Shown: positions 7,514 through 16,632, counted from the first letter of the stretch. The stretch: DNA of 42,291 bases from Bacteroidota bacterium (GCA_026391675.1 JAPLDQ010000033.1:1-42291), one strand, 5' to 3'. The notes: a model not told the origin generated them from the letters alone. Translations and numbers: made by a program.

Positions 7514-8926
7514 TTACAAGTCCAAATTATTTAATTCAGGAATTATTTCATTGCTGATTTTCTGTAATGCTTTTTGTTGCGCATCTTTAAGGGCATTTTC
7601 ATAATCGCGTATCTGCATGCCTTTAAAATTGGTAAATCCGTTGCTGAATATTTCGGTATTGGTTTTATTATCAATTATAGAGATCTCACAGTCAACAAAA
7701 ACCACATATAAATCATTTTTTTCAAGATAGGTACCTTTTGTGGTTTTACTTGAAATTTTAACCGTTACATCCGCTTTTTCTTTGCTTTCGGTAAATGAAA
7801 ATAATTTTTCGGAAAGTTCTTTTTTAAATCCGTTGCCTATGGTTTTTCGTTGAGATGCAAGCCCAAAATCATTTTCTTCAATTTCCATAAAGGCTTTTTT
7901 ACCTTCAACATCAACGGTAATTTTACAAACCGGAATATTACTTTCAAAGGCAAACAACTGACTGCTCAATTTATCTTTTGCAATGTCTCCCATCATGGCA
8001 TCAATATCCAGACTGGCTTTTATCTGCTGCACCTTTCCTTTATTGGTAACTTTTGCAGTTGACAAAATAGCTTCTCCCAGTGTATTGGTATTAATTTTCT
8101 CGTTCAATACACTTTTCCCTTTTTCAAATATAAAATATATGGGTAAACTGCTAACCGGAGTGGCTGTTTTGCCTGATTTTACATCCTGATACATGGCTGT
8201 TACCACTATGTCTTTAGTTATCGGAGTTGAAAGGCTGACAAAAAGCTTATCAATATTAGGCTTTAAATGTATATTATGAAGAATATCCTGCACCGAATTA
8301 TAAATTTCTGTCCCTAAATTAATATTTCCTTTTGTGGGAGAAAAAATAGTGAGTTCATCTGAAAGGTGTTTTTTTATTACATCAAAAGCTTTCAGATAAG
8401 AAATAATGGCATTGTTATAATCTGCGTTTTCTTCGTATTCATTTCCTTTTTCGAAAAAACTTAAACTGCGTTTTTTTATATCTTCCAGTTTTTTTGCTTT
8501 TATATCGGCATACAATTTTTTAGATAATTTATAAAACACCCAGTACTCGTTATCATTTCCCCATGAAGCTGAAAGTTCATAGCCTTCGAGGTTTTCTTTG
8601 ATGGATGTGTTGGTATAGGTTTTAAATTCTTCCTTCAGTTCGGTTCTGTTTTCGAACTGGTAGAACATTGAATTTCCGGAAATTTTAATTGATATTTCCG
8701 AAACCAGATCGTTTAAGGCATTATTGCGGGCTACAGCAATATAATTATCACTTAAACCCGATTTTTTAGCCATACCAATGCCAATATAATAATCGTTCAT
8801 CACAGGACGGCTGCTAACCCACTGAGGTATTGTGCTTTCGGATTGCTGCACAACAGGCTGGGATGATTTACAAGCCTGAAATAATACTAATATTGTAAAT
8901 AACAGAAAGTAAATATTTTTTCTCAT
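7514..8926 (-). CDS. LPP20-domain multidomain lipoprotein
   Basis: A 470-residue lipoprotein, Cys19 in LFQAC. Residues about 33-160 show the LPP20 signature: IPQWVSSRP, YYIGIGMAKKSG, then ARNNALNDLVSEISIKISGNS. A helical TPR-like stretch follows (SFFEKGNEYEENADYNNAIISYLKAFDVI), then a beta region near 225-320 that looks Ig-like, and a C-terminal alpha/beta part with KADVTVKISSKTT and DVVF-type strands resembling the LpoB/curli-lipoprotein fold. It is first in the run of four envelope lipoprotein genes; a 117-base gap separates it from the next. A -7 element stands at 8950-8957. The role is unknown, but domain composition and neighbours suggest assembly or stabilisation of an envelope complex. 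Confidence 0.75.
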   Translation of the reverse strand: MRKNIYFLLFTILVLFQACKSSQPVVQQSESTIPQWVSSRPVMNDYYIGIGMAKKSGLSDNYIAVARNNALNDLVSEISIKISGNSMFYQFENRTELKEEFKTYTNTSIKENLEGYELSASWGNDNEYWVFYKLSKKLYADIKAKKLEDIKKRSLSFFEKGNEYEENADYNNAIISYLKAFDVIKKHLSDELTIFSPTKGNINLGTEIYNSVQDILHNIHLKPNIDKLFVSLSTPITKDIVVTAMYQDVKSGKTATPVSSLPIYFIFEKGKSVLNEKINTNTLGEAILSTAKVTNKGKVQQIKASLDIDAMMGDIAKDKLSSQLFAFESNIPVCKITVDVEGKKAFMEIEENDFGLASQRKTIGNGFKKELSEKLFSFTESKEKADVTVKISSKTTKGTYLEKNDLYVVFVDCEISIIDNKTNTEIFSNGFTNFKGMQIRDYENALKDAQQKALQKISNEIIPELNNLDL

Positions 8927-8949
8927 GCAAGATGTATTAAATCAGTTTT

Positions 8950-8957
8950 CAAATGTA
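8950..8957 (-). promoter_or_regulatory. -7 element for LPP20 lipoprotein cluster
   Basis: Minus strand TACATTTG matches TAnnTTTG, 23 bases before the ATG at 8926. A TTTG is present upstream but at only 15 bases spacing, shorter than the usual 19-21. Confidence 0.4.
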
Positions 8958-8995
8958 TAAAAAATCTTATTTCAAAAAACATGCCGGAAAAGAAA

Positions 8996-9026
8996 AAACA
9001 CTTTCTGCCTTTTACAAAAAGTGTTT
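8996..9026 (-). terminator. Intrinsic terminator after PNP gene
   Basis: AAACACTTT (8996-9004) pairs with AAAGTGTTT (9018-9026) across 13 bases; a T-rich tract follows on the minus strand. It lies about 90 bases beyond the PNP stop codon. Confidence 0.65.
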
Positions 9027-9114
9027 ATATTTTTATTGGATTTATTATCCTGAACTCTTTAAATGCAGACTGATTTTCCTACAGCCTAAACCCCTAAAAC
9101 CTAAATGCCTATGT

Positions 9115-9933
9115 TTACAATTCTACTGTTTCAATCAGCTCTTTAATTACCTGAGTCATTTTAGGTTCTGCAGCCTTAGCCGCAACAATTACTTCCTCAT
9201 GCGTAATTTCCATGATTTTGCCTTCAACTCCCAAATCGGTAATTACCGAAACTGCAAAACAGGGAATATCCATCTGGCGGGCTACAATAACTTCAGGAAC
9301 AGTTGACATACCAACAGCATCACCACCCAAAATTCTGAAAAGCTTATATTCAGCAGGAGTTTCGTAAGTTGGTCCGGTAACGCCCACATAAACGCCTACC
9401 TGATAGTTAACATCGTTCTTTTTAGCAATTTCAACGCCTTTTGCAATCAGCGCTTTGTCGTATGGTATATGCATATCAGGGAAACGTGGCCCCAATTCTT
9501 CGTAATTCTTTCCAATTAATGGATTATCACCCATCATATTGATGTGATCCTTGATTATCATCATATCCCCGATCTTAAAGTCAGGATTCATGCCGCCACT
9601 GGCGTTGGAAAGTATGAGTAATTTGATTCCGAGCAATTTCATTACACGTATCGGGAAAGTTACTTCTTTCATGGTATAACCTTCGTAGTAATGAAAGCGG
9701 CCCTGCATAGCGACAACTTTTTTGTTGCCGAGCATTCCAAAGATCAGCTGTCCGCTATGTCCAGCCACTGTTGAAACAGGAAAATTGGGGATAGACTGAT
9801 AAGGGATTTTGAATTTTATATCGATTTCGCTGGTTAAATTGCCTAATCCTGTACCAAGTATAATTCCAATTTCAGGCGTGAAATTAATCTGCTGTTTTAT
9901 ATATTCAGTGGTTTGCTTTATTTGTTCTAACAT
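9115..9933 (-). CDS. punA: Purine nucleoside phosphorylase (trimeric, type I)
   Basis: Phosphorolysis of inosine and guanosine to base and ribose 1-phosphate; cytoplasmic purine salvage. At 272 residues it has the family length. Visible signatures are GTGLG (27-31, phosphate site), VAGHSG (56-61), GRFHYYEGY (78-86), NASGGMNPDF (base and ribose pocket), GPTYETPAE and GGDAVGMSTVPEVIVA with the ribose-binding Met/Ser. The ATG lies inside the end of lpxK, a 29-base overlap in another frame, so the two genes are co-transcribed and probably translationally coupled. The symbol punA is used for this family; deoD is a different, hexameric type. Confidence 0.95.
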   Translation of the reverse strand: MLEQIKQTTEYIKQQINFTPEIGIILGTGLGNLTSEIDIKFKIPYQSIPNFPVSTVAGHSGQLIFGMLGNKKVVAMQGRFHYYEGYTMKEVTFPIRVMKLLGIKLLILSNASGGMNPDFKIGDMMIIKDHINMMGDNPLIGKNYEELGPRFPDMHIPYDKALIAKGVEIAKKNDVNYQVGVYVGVTGPTYETPAEYKLFRILGGDAVGMSTVPEVIVARQMDIPCFAVSVITDLGVEGKIMEITHEEVIVAAKAAEPKMTQVIKELIETVEL

Positions 9934-10969
9934 AAGTCAAAATTTGTTTATCGAATTTTTCTTTGCTTTTTTTGTGAAATTTAACTTCAATGGGAAGATA
10001 AAAGAGGGGCAAATTTACGAAAAAATTCATTAATGGAGTATTTTGAATGCGCATGGCATCTTTTTCGGTAGTAACGATAATTTTATTTTTTGAGAAAATA
10101 CTTTCAAAATGCTGTTGTATTTTTAGCATATCTTTGGGCTGATACTGATAATGGTCACGGAATTTTTCGACGATAACCTTATCGGCACAGGACTTTAATT
10201 CATCTTCCATGGGATATGGATTCGCAATGCCTGCAAATACCAGTACAGTTGAAAACTTTCTGGTTTTTATGCCCTCAGCTACAGTATTCATTGGTACCAA
10301 ATCGCCATAATCAACATAGGAATAATAAACATTTTGATTTTTCCGGACCTTCATATCGCTTTCCATGGCTTTACAGCTGATGGGCGATAATACATTAGGG
10401 CATTTACTTACAACGATAATATCAGCACGTTTCATTCCGGTTCTGTATTCACGTAATGTACCGCTTGGGAGCAGGTAATCATGCGAAAATGGCTTGTAAT
10501 AATCAGTAAGTAAAATAGATAAACCAGGTTTAACATATCTGTGCTGAAACGCATCGTCAAGAAGTACGATATCTGTATCAGGTTGTTGTTCTAAAATTGT
10601 TGAAATACCATTTACCCTGTTTTCGTCAATAGAAATAAAAATTTCAGGAAACTTCCGTTTATATTGCAAAGGCTCATCGCCTACATCTATTGCGGTTGCA
10701 GCTTCATCAACCAGCTTGAAACCTTTTGTTTTCCGGCCATAGCCGCGACTTAATGTAGCCAGCTTATATTCTTTCTCCAATAATTTGATTAAATATTCGA
10801 TATGCGGGGTTTTACCGGTACCACCTGCACTCAGATTACCAACGGAGATAACAGGAACAACAAATGATTTCTGCTTCAATATGCCGAAATCAAAAAATTT
10901 ATTCCTTACAAATACTATTAATCCGTAGATTATAGCAAAGGGAAGTAATAGTAAACCTGTAATATTCAT
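9905..10969 (-). CDS. lpxK: Tetraacyldisaccharide 4'-kinase
   Basis: Phosphorylates the 4' position of the tetraacyl-disaccharide-1-phosphate to give lipid IVA, at the inner face of the cytoplasmic membrane. The 354-residue protein has an N-terminal hydrophobic helix (5-21) that docks to the membrane, then the P-loop GNLSAGGTGKT (44-54) and VLLDDAFQHR (about 133-142), whose Asp and His belong to the LpxK active site. IVVSKCPN and IIVTTEKDAMR are further family landmarks. The presence of lpxK shows the organism makes lipid A. It overlaps punA by 29 bases at its 3' end; the upstream 555 bases contain no gene. Confidence 0.96.
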   Translation of the reverse strand: MNITGLLLLPFAIIYGLIVFVRNKFFDFGILKQKSFVVPVISVGNLSAGGTGKTPHIEYLIKLLEKEYKLATLSRGYGRKTKGFKLVDEAATAIDVGDEPLQYKRKFPEIFISIDENRVNGISTILEQQPDTDIVLLDDAFQHRYVKPGLSILLTDYYKPFSHDYLLPSGTLREYRTGMKRADIIVVSKCPNVLSPISCKAMESDMKVRKNQNVYYSYVDYGDLVPMNTVAEGIKTRKFSTVLVFAGIANPYPMEDELKSCADKVIVEKFRDHYQYQPKDMLKIQQHFESIFSKNKIIVTTEKDAMRIQNTPLMNFFVNLPLFYLPIEVKFHKKSKEKFDKQILTYVRTNKANH

Positions 10970-11167
10970 GCAAATACCTGAATTTTATAACTATTGTAGC
11001 CTTATACGTTAATTTTCAATTAAAGTTGCTGATATTGTAATTATAAACAAATTGCAAAAAGAAATGACGATAAAAGTACAAACTTTTCTTTGTCATTCTG
11101 AGTTTTCACATTTAGAAAAAAGCTTGAAGGTACGCTGACAAAAATATAAAATCATTGCTTTCTCAAT

Positions 11168-11259
11168 CTCTGCGGTCCTTTGCGCCTTCTTTGCGGCTCT
11201 CAGCGGTAAAAAAGTTTAACCGCAGAGTGCCGCGGAGTTTTACGCGGAGAACCGCAAAG
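11168..11259. repeat. Decamer-periodic hyphenated palindrome (CTTTGCGG type)
   Basis: The left arm holds CTCTGCGGTC, CTTTGCGCCTT, CTTTGCGGCT and CTCAGCGGT in succession. The right arm, after AAAAAAGTTTA, holds the inverse words ACCGCAGAG, CCGCGGAG, ACGCGGAG and ACCGCAAAG. The GC content stands out sharply from the AT-rich flanks. Similar words recur as intergenic repeats in Bacteroidota genomes, from memory. It could fold into a long hairpin. Confidence 0.75.
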
Positions 11260-11479
11260 ATTAAAGATTCAACTAGTTTTAATTTCATTGTCATGTTTTT
11301 TATATATACTTAAAAATCAACAAAAAACAAAACTTGTCATTAGTAGCGTTAACGAAGAATCTCAATAAAAATAGTTATTGCATATTAAGTTATTAAGTTA
11401 TTTACGACGGTGAATGTTGCTTTTTATACACAGTCTTATTCGCTTAATGCAGGCTATCGGTCTTGCAAAAAAACAAGTT

Positions 11480-11510
11480 TTTGTACTTCAATTGATTTTA
11501 AGTAATTTTG
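11480..11510 (+). promoter_or_regulatory. pdxJ promoter
   Basis: TTTG (11480-11483), 19 bases, then TAATTTTG (11503-11510): both Bacteroidota elements at canonical spacing. It places the transcript start near 11517 and makes ATG 11525 the start codon, with a very short leader. Confidence 0.75.
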
Positions 11511-11524
11511 CGAAAAACTTATAC

Positions 11525-12247
11525 ATGAAGACGTGCAAATTAAGTGTTAATATCAATAAGATAGCTACTATCCGCAATGCCCGCGGTGGGAATGTACCCA
11601 ATGTGCTGCAGGTGGCGCTGGACTGTGAACGCTTCGGTGCCGAAGGCATTACCGTTCATCCCCGTCCTGATGAAAGACATATCCGCTACAGCGATGTTTA
11701 TGAACTAAAACCCGCCATTACAACTGAATTTAACATTGAAGGCTACCCCAACAAAGAATTTATGCATCTGGTTACAACAGTAAAACCTACCCAGGTTACT
11801 TTGGTGCCTGATCCGCCTGATGCATTAACTTCCAATGCAGGCTGGGATACTGTAAAAAATGAAATCTTTTTAAAGGACATTGTTGCTCAGTTTCATAGTT
11901 TTGGCATCAGAACATCCATTTTTATTGAAACAGATTTAAAAATGATAGAAAATGCAGTTAAAACCGGCACCGACCGCATTGAATTGTATACCGAAAGCTA
12001 TGCCAAGGGATTTACAGCCAATAAAGAAATGGCCATTGCCCCTTTTATTGAAGCAGCAAACAAAGCCAATGAAATGGGCCTTGGAATTAATGCCGGACAC
12101 GATCTGGATATGCATAATCTGAATTATTTTGCAAAAAATATAAACGGCTTGCTGGAGGTTTCCATTGGTCATGCATTAATCAGCGATGCCCTGTATTTCG
12201 GACTCGAAAATACCATACAAATCTATCTGAGGGCATTGAATTATTAG
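11525..12247 (+). CDS. pdxJ: Pyridoxine 5'-phosphate synthase
   Basis: Condenses 3-amino-2-oxopropyl phosphate with 1-deoxyxylulose 5-phosphate to pyridoxine 5'-phosphate, the last ring-forming step of the DXP-dependent vitamin B6 route; cytoplasmic TIM barrel. From the chosen ATG the protein has 240 residues, the normal length. It starts [18 protein letters not shown] and has [14 protein letters not shown], with the catalytic-site His and phosphate-binding Arg, ending with GINAGHDL and [15 protein letters not shown] for the phosphate loop. The frame is open 37 codons further upstream, but that extension crosses the promoter at 11480-11510 and has no family similarity. Monocistronic or at the head of the plus-strand group. 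Confidence 0.95.
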   Translation: MKTCKLSVNINKIATIRNARGGNVPNVLQVALDCERFGAEGITVHPRPDERHIRYSDVYELKPAITTEFNIEGYPNKEFMHLVTTVKPTQVTLVPDPPDALTSNAGWDTVKNEIFLKDIVAQFHSFGIRTSIFIETDLKMIENAVKTGTDRIELYTESYAKGFTANKEMAIAPFIEAANKANEMGLGINAGHDLDMHNLNYFAKNINGLLEVSIGHALISDALYFGLENTIQIYLRALNY

Positions 12248-12338
12248 TATTTTTTAAGAATAATCCCCTCATCTTATAAACTTTACATACAAACTTTTGT
12301 TAATTTTACAGCATTATTAAAGAAACAGCAACAGAGAA

Positions 12339-13394
12339 ATGAAAAAAACGATTTTAATTACAGGTGGTGCAGGATTTATTGGCTCCCACGTTGTCAGGTT
12401 ATTTGTAAATAAATATCAAGATTACAATATCGTTAACCTTGATAAATTAACCTATGCCGGCAATCTGGCCAATTTAACGGATATTGAAAATAAACCCAAT
12501 TACGAATTTGTAAAAGCCGATATCGTTGATGCTGAAGCGATGAATGCATTGTTCGAAAAATATAAATTCGACGGCGTTGTACATCTTGCTGCAGAATCTC
12601 ACGTTGACCGTTCTATAGCCAATCCTATGGAATTTATCATGACCAATATAGTAGGAACTGTTAATTTGCTGAATGCTGCCCGCAACCTGTGGAAAGACAA
12701 TATGGATGGCAAACGTTTTTACCATATTTCTACTGATGAGGTATATGGCTCCTTAGGTGAAGAAGGCTTTTTTGTTGAAGAAACAGCCTACGACCCACGC
12801 AGTCCTTATTCTGCTTCCAAAGCAAGTTCAGATCACTTGGTAAGAGCTTATTTCCATACGTATAAATTACCTGTTGTAATTTCTAACTGCTCCAATAATT
12901 ACGGTCAATTCCAGTTTCCTGAAAAATTATTACCACTGTCTATCAATAATATCAAGAACAACAAGCCTATTCCTATTTACGGAAAAGGCGAAAATATCCG
13001 CGACTGGCTATATGTTGTAGATCATGCACGTGCCATCGACCAGATATACCACGAAGGAAAAACCGGTGATACCTACAATATTGGAGGTAATAACGAATGG
13101 ACCAATATCGATTTAATCCATAAACTCTGCGAAATTATGGATAGAAAACTTAAGCGTGCTGCAGGAACATCTGTAAAACTGATTACTTTTGTGAAAGACC
13201 GCGCCGGACATGATTTACGCTATGCCATCGATTCTACCAAATTACAAAAAGAACTGGGATGGAAACCTTCACTGCAATTTGAAGAAGGCATGGAAATTAC
13301 GGTTGACTGGTACCTGAACAACGAAGAATGGCTCAACAATGTAACTTCAGGCGATTATCAGAAATACTACGATAAACAATACGTGAAAAGATAG
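12339..13394 (+). CDS. rfbB: dTDP-glucose 4,6-dehydratase
   Basis: Oxidises and dehydrates dTDP-glucose to dTDP-4-keto-6-deoxyglucose for deoxysugars such as rhamnose. The 351-residue extended SDR has the NAD-binding GGAGFIG (9-15), AAESHVDRS near 85-92, the catalytic TDE (132-134) and YSASK with Tyr157 and Lys161. ENIRDWLYVVDH and NIGGNNEWTN are also typical of RmlB. The other dTDP-rhamnose genes (rfbA, rfbC, rfbD) are not in this window. It is followed after 163 bases, containing a REP-like repeat, by the PHP phosphatase gene. The symbol rmlB is a synonym. Confidence 0.95.
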   Translation: MKKTILITGGAGFIGSHVVRLFVNKYQDYNIVNLDKLTYAGNLANLTDIENKPNYEFVKADIVDAEAMNALFEKYKFDGVVHLAAESHVDRSIANPMEFIMTNIVGTVNLLNAARNLWKDNMDGKRFYHISTDEVYGSLGEEGFFVEETAYDPRSPYSASKASSDHLVRAYFHTYKLPVVISNCSNNYGQFQFPEKLLPLSINNIKNNKPIPIYGKGENIRDWLYVVDHARAIDQIYHEGKTGDTYNIGGNNEWTNIDLIHKLCEIMDRKLKRAAGTSVKLITFVKDRAGHDLRYAIDSTKLQKELGWKPSLQFEEGMEITVDWYLNNEEWLNNVTSGDYQKYYDKQYVKR

Positions 13395-13443
13395 TATTCA
13401 ATTACGAATTAAAAATTAGGAATTAGGAAAGTTGCTTTAACTT

Positions 13444-13495
13444 ACTTCGGTTCAGTGAGCAATGCTTACAGAATCGTTCACTGAGCGGAGTCGAA
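13444..13495. repeat. Divergent REP-like inverted repeat
   Basis: The core TGAGCGGAGTCGAA at 13482-13495 is the same word as in the 16.6-17.3 kb repeats. A weaker inverse arm, ACTTCGGTTCAGTGA, begins at 13444. It lies between rfbB and the phosphatase gene, in the only GC-rich patch of that spacer. Confidence 0.65.
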
Positions 13496-13557
13496 GTGAA
13501 GTCGAAATAAGCTGCAACTTTACAAACTTTATAACTTTATAAACTTTACAAAATCAG

Positions 13558-14304
13558 ATGTCAATTTTCGGGAATATATTTGCATCCAAACGATTGAGCC
13601 AACCTATTAATTTAGCGGTGGTCGGGACAGATGTGCATTCCCATTTCATACCTGGTATTGATGATGGTGTACAAACCTTGAATGAATCGGTTGGTTTGCT
13701 GAAAGAGCTGCATAACCTGGGTTACCGTAAAATAATTACCACACCGCATATACAGGGCGAAGCATTTCAGAATACCCCCGAAATAATACTTTCCGGACTG
13801 GAAGATGTACGCAAGGCATTGAAGGAAGATGGAATTAACATACAACTGGAAGCAGCAGCAGAGTATTTGCTGGACGATAAATTCAACGAAAAGCTACTGG
13901 CAAATAATCTCCTCACTTTTGGCAGCAAACATATTTTAGTGGAGTTGTCTTATTTTAGTCCCCATCCCAATTTATTCAATTTTATTTTTGATTTACAGAT
14001 TGAAGGCTACAAGGTAATACTGGCCCATCCCGAAAGATATTCCTATTGGTTCAACGATTTAAAAAAATATGAAGAACTCAAAAACAGGGAAGTCCTTTTT
14101 CAGGTCAATATGATTTCGCTGGGCGGATACTATGGTGCCATGGTAAAAAAGAATGCCGAAAAACTGGTGGATGCCGGCATGATAGATTTCGTGGGAACCG
14201 ACATGCATAACATCAATTACCTTAAGGGATTAAATGTTGTACAATACGAAAAATACCTCGATAAACTGCTATCTTCTGGTAAAATTAAGAATGACATTCT
14301 ATAG
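13558..14304 (+). CDS. PHP-family tyrosine-protein phosphatase (CpsB/YwqE type)
   Basis: A 248-residue member of the PHP metal-dependent phosphatase family. The metal-binding motifs are all present: DVHSHFIPGIDDG (His27, His29), TPHIQGE, EAAAEYLLDD, LAHPERY and GTDMHN. Family members YwqE and CpsB dephosphorylate bacterial tyrosine kinases that control capsule or exopolysaccharide assembly; no such kinase gene lies in the window, so its partner must be elsewhere. Cytoplasmic, as no signal peptide is visible. The upstream run of ACTTTATAA-like words has no clear promoter. A strong bidirectional terminator separates it from the convergent dipeptidyl peptidase gene. Confidence 0.88.
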   Translation: MSIFGNIFASKRLSQPINLAVVGTDVHSHFIPGIDDGVQTLNESVGLLKELHNLGYRKIITTPHIQGEAFQNTPEIILSGLEDVRKALKEDGINIQLEAAAEYLLDDKFNEKLLANNLLTFGSKHILVELSYFSPHPNLFNFIFDLQIEGYKVILAHPERYSYWFNDLKKYEELKNREVLFQVNMISLGGYYGAMVKKNAEKLVDAGMIDFVGTDMHNINYLKGLNVVQYEKYLDKLLSSGKIKNDIL

Positions 14305-14310
14305 AGATAT

Positions 14311-14347
14311 AAAAAAGGAGTTGATCAAAATGATCAACTCCTTTTTT
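14311..14347. terminator. Bidirectional intrinsic terminator
   Basis: AAAAAAGGAGTTGATCA (14311-14327) pairs perfectly with TGATCAACTCCTTTTTT (14331-14347) around a 3-base loop, giving T-runs on both strands. It serves the two convergent genes ending at 14304 and 14362. Confidence 0.93.
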
Positions 14348-14361
14348 ATTAAAATATCTTA

Positions 14362-16500
14362 TTACAAATTCTGTTTGTAATATTCGTAAATCTTACGGTA
14401 TAAATGTGTTCTGTCGATACCGCTTACATTGTGCTCATGTGTTGGATAGATGAAATAATCCACCTGTTTTCCCAGATCAATACATTTCTTTAAGAATGAA
14501 GAACTGTGCTGGGGAACCACAGTATTATCAACGCCTCCCTGTATGATGAGGAGTTTGCCTTCCAGTTTATCCACATAATTCAGTAAGGATGCATTTTTGT
14601 AACCTTCTGGATTTTGTTCAGGTGTGTCCATATAGCGTTCGCCATACATTACTTCGTACCATTTCCAGTCAATTACAGGACCGCCTGCGGTGGCAACTTT
14701 AAATACGCCGGGATTTTTTAATTTCATTGAAATTGTCATAAAACCTCCATAACTCCAGCCATCCACACCCAGTCGGTTAGCATCCACATAAGGCAGGGAT
14801 TTTAAATAGGCAACGCCTTCCATCTGGTCGGCAACTTCGATGGTTCCAACATTGCGGTGTATGGCACTTTCGAAAGCAAATCCCCTGTTGGCAGATCCAC
14901 GGTTATCCATGGTAAATACGATATACCCCTGTTGTGCTAAATAGTTGAAAAACAAATTTGCCCCACCTAACCATGAATTGGTAACCAGCTGTGCATGTGG
15001 GCCGCCATAAACATAAACAATAACGGGATATTTTTTTGAAGCGTCAAAATCTGCAGGTTTTATCATACGGCAATACAAATCAGTGCCATCCTTTGCTTTG
15101 ATGGTAAAGATATTGGTTTCGCCCAGTTTATAATCCTTCACAGGATTTTTATCCTCAAAAACCTCACGTAAAACTTTGCCATCGGAATTTTCGATAACTA
15201 TTTTACGGGCAGTTTCGGTATTGCTGTAATTGTCGATGATGTTATTGCCGCCTTTATCAATAATGGCATAGTGTGTGCCTTTGGTAGCCGTAATAAGTTT
15301 AATGGCTGAGGTTTTGATGTCAACAACATAGATATCATTATCAAGGGGGCTTTCTTTGGTAGCCGAAATAAATACCTTATTGCCCTTGGCATCGAATGCT
15401 TCAATTTCTTTTACTATCCAGTTGCCTTTAGTAAGTTGTTTAACAAGGCTTCCGTCGATATTATAAAGATAAATATGATTATATCCGTCTCTTTCGCTCA
15501 GCCATAAAAACTGATTGGGATTGGATTTAAGGAAATATAAACCATGTTCAGGTTCCACATATTTTTCGTTTTTTTCTTCAAATAAAGTGGCAATAAATTC
15601 ACCGCTTGCCACATCATATTTGTTGATTTTCAGATGATTCTGGTCGCGGTTGAGTGCGGCAATAAAAATATATTTTTCATCGGGGCTCCAGCTGATATTG
15701 GTAAGGTATTGTTCAGCCGGTTCACCGGTTTTAAGGAAAACTGTTTTCTGCAAAATAGGATCAAATACACCAACGGTAACATGATGGCTTTTCATTCCTG
15801 CCATAGGATATTTAATGCTTTTTAACTCAGCCTCACGGGTAGTTATATCTACCAGTGGATAATCGGTAACCATGGTTTCGTCCATGCGGTAAAATGCAAG
15901 TAAATTACCTTTTGGTGACCAGAAGCTGCCTTTTTTTATACCGAATTCATTGCGGTGTACGCTTTGTCCGTTCACTATTCCTTTTTCTTTATCTTCTGTA
16001 ACAGCAATATCAGTACCTCTGTATGAAATGTAAAGATTATTTTCTATCGTATAAGCAATATTAAAAGTTTTCGGCTCAACATCTATATTTTCGGCTTTTT
16101 CAGGATATCTGTTTAACTGTACAACTTCCTTCTTAAGTATGTCAAAATTAAAAATCTTATTGTTGTATGTAAATGTAAAATTGGAATTATCAATCCAGCT
16201 GATAGAAGGAAAACGCTTGCTGTCTTTTTCATCCAGATGTTTCAGCCCTTTATTGATGGCATCCAGATCAAGTATAGTATCTTTTTTTTCTGTTTTAATA
16301 TTGGCTTTTACCAGTTTATTATTGGCTACCCAGGTATAATTGCCGCTTTCGTCCATCCATTGCAGGTTAGAGAGTGATGTTGCATATAATTTCCGGTTGG
16401 AGATTAACTCGTCCAGATTGAGTTGTTTGGTTTGGGCTGATAAAAGGCTGCTTAATAATAATAGCAAGCCAAGTACCGATATTTTTATTGCATTTTTCAT
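14362..16500 (-). CDS. Dipeptidyl peptidase IV (S9 family)
   Basis: Releases N-terminal X-Pro or X-Ala dipeptides from peptides; an exported enzyme in Bacteroidota. The 712-residue protein has a signal peptide (about 1-22, ending LLSAQ). An N-terminal beta-propeller domain includes FYRMDETMVTDYP, whose acidic pair binds the substrate amino terminus. A C-terminal alpha/beta hydrolase follows, with the triad Ser583 in GWSYGGFM, Asp658 in GGVDNTVVP and His690 in HEHNVSG. The triad spacing equals what I recall for Porphyromonas gingivalis DPP4. VYGGPHAQ is the oxyanion-loop region. It is a single gene on the minus strand, bounded by a terminator and the repeat-rich region. The role is probably peptide nutrition. 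Confidence 0.95.
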   Translation of the reverse strand: MKNAIKISVLGLLLLLSSLLSAQTKQLNLDELISNRKLYATSLSNLQWMDESGNYTWVANNKLVKANIKTEKKDTILDLDAINKGLKHLDEKDSKRFPSISWIDNSNFTFTYNNKIFNFDILKKEVVQLNRYPEKAENIDVEPKTFNIAYTIENNLYISYRGTDIAVTEDKEKGIVNGQSVHRNEFGIKKGSFWSPKGNLLAFYRMDETMVTDYPLVDITTREAELKSIKYPMAGMKSHHVTVGVFDPILQKTVFLKTGEPAEQYLTNISWSPDEKYIFIAALNRDQNHLKINKYDVASGEFIATLFEEKNEKYVEPEHGLYFLKSNPNQFLWLSERDGYNHIYLYNIDGSLVKQLTKGNWIVKEIEAFDAKGNKVFISATKESPLDNDIYVVDIKTSAIKLITATKGTHYAIIDKGGNNIIDNYSNTETARKIVIENSDGKVLREVFEDKNPVKDYKLGETNIFTIKAKDGTDLYCRMIKPADFDASKKYPVIVYVYGGPHAQLVTNSWLGGANLFFNYLAQQGYIVFTMDNRGSANRGFAFESAIHRNVGTIEVADQMEGVAYLKSLPYVDANRLGVDGWSYGGFMTISMKLKNPGVFKVATAGGPVIDWKWYEVMYGERYMDTPEQNPEGYKNASLLNYVDKLEGKLLIIQGGVDNTVVPQHSSSFLKKCIDLGKQVDYFIYPTHEHNVSGIDRTHLYRKIYEYYKQNL

Positions 16501-16632
16501 AAATTATAAGTAATTAAAAATTTAGAGGGCTAAATTAAGGAAAAAAGAATGATGGCAAATGATAAAATGGAATTATTCGATGAAAGAGGCATATTGGAGG
16601 ATGAAATGCAGTTGAATTGCAGCTGCTTTGAT

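Larger units (their letters stand above)
10970..11524. other. Spacer between lpxK and pdxJ, with repeat
   Basis: A 555-base divergent spacer. It holds the decamer-periodic hyphenated palindrome at 11168-11259, then AT-rich low-complexity sequence with repeated ATTAAGTTATT-like words, and the pdxJ promoter at its right end. I see no RNA gene or convincing short ORF; the upstream extension of the pdxJ frame (from 11414) lies 5' of the promoter and is not coding. Confidence 0.6.

Noticed and set aside
8953-9306. 117-codon plus-strand open frame
   Set aside because: Covers the PNP terminator and the antisense of PNP; no family features.
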